Source: Paulinella micropora (lineage: Eukaryota; Cercozoa; Imbricatea; Euglyphida). Taken from it: a stretch of DNA of 43,090 nt. Every line of letters starts with the position of its first letter. Positions within the stretch are counted from its first letter, which is position 1. The notes beneath the pieces are model-generated. The model was not told the origin of the DNA. It ran no database searches and worked only from the letters and a program-made list of their open reading frames with translations. The DNA is taken from NCBI GenBank assembly GCA_009731375.1, contig BJOX01000161.1:27908-70997 (forward strand), written 5' to 3'. Below, piece by piece: positions 42,934-43,090 of the stretch. The position numbers and the translations under genes were made by a program.

Positions 42934-43090
42934 TATCTGAGGCGTACTGATGCAGCTAATGGCATATCCTCAACGGACATAAGCCTCCAATACCCTTGTT
43001 CGAGGTCCTCCACCCCCCCGTGTCAGTCTCTCGCCTGATGATCGGGGCCACCGATGGAGCTCCTGAGGGCAAGACTGCACTAAGCCGAGG
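42934..43090 (-). mobile_element. Dispersed repeat family R2, copy 2 (runs off the window)
   Basis: 42934-43037 matches 32379-32482 base for base apart from the first positions. It continues past the point where copy 1 is lost and leaves the window at 43090. Its AAT array is on the left, as in copy 1, so orientation is inferred as minus. Confidence 0.8.

Overview
The window is nuclear DNA of a eukaryote, probably a protist. It has GT-AG spliceosomal introns, GC-rich exons set in very simple-sequence introns, a Ty1/copia remnant, small TA-flanked DNA transposons and tRNA-derived SINEs. I cannot name the species. No bacterial operon, rRNA, functional tRNA gene or CRISPR array is visible. Runs of N and of C or G mark unresolved assembly gaps.

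Layout. (1) Plus strand, 155-6083: a 5'-partial, 16-exon gene for a class C (GABA-B/metabotropic-glutamate-like) seven-transmembrane receptor. It has a Cys-rich juxtamembrane ectodomain, seven membrane segments and a long Ser/Arg-rich cytoplasmic tail. All exon phases agree. (2) 6084-10545: AT-rich intergenic DNA with a diverged direct repeat, two copies of a foldback MITE flanked by TA, and a frameshifted copia gag-pre-integrase/integrase remnant. (3) Minus strand, 42811 down to 10546: one large gene, 32 recognisable exons in 32 kb, only about 13% coding, 5'-partial at the right edge. Read in order it encodes four ankyrin modules, a protein kinase domain with unusual motifs, a TIR domain with the catalytic-position Glu, a second degenerate TIR-like domain, and a coiled coil. 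The final exon appears to run into an interstitial telomere-like repeat that would encode a Gly-Leu hydrophobic tail. The model gives 1450 residues, N-terminus missing. The two genes converge tail to tail.

The introns of the minus-strand gene are almost entirely microsatellite: TATC, ATAC, GA, TA, GAA, GTA and AAT, including about 3.7 kb of ATAC-type repeat. Three dispersed retroposon-like families lie inside them. Each is abutted by one microsatellite type, which suggests that retroposon tails seeded the arrays.

Reading as a system: the ankyrin-kinase-TIR-TIR protein has the architecture of an intracellular sensor/signalling molecule, with a scaffold for recognition, a kinase for signalling and a TIR for possible NAD+ cleavage or assembly. 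I do not recognise this exact combination. It is the best candidate in the window for something undescribed. The neighbouring receptor is an independent cell-surface signalling gene, and nothing in the sequence links the two functionally.
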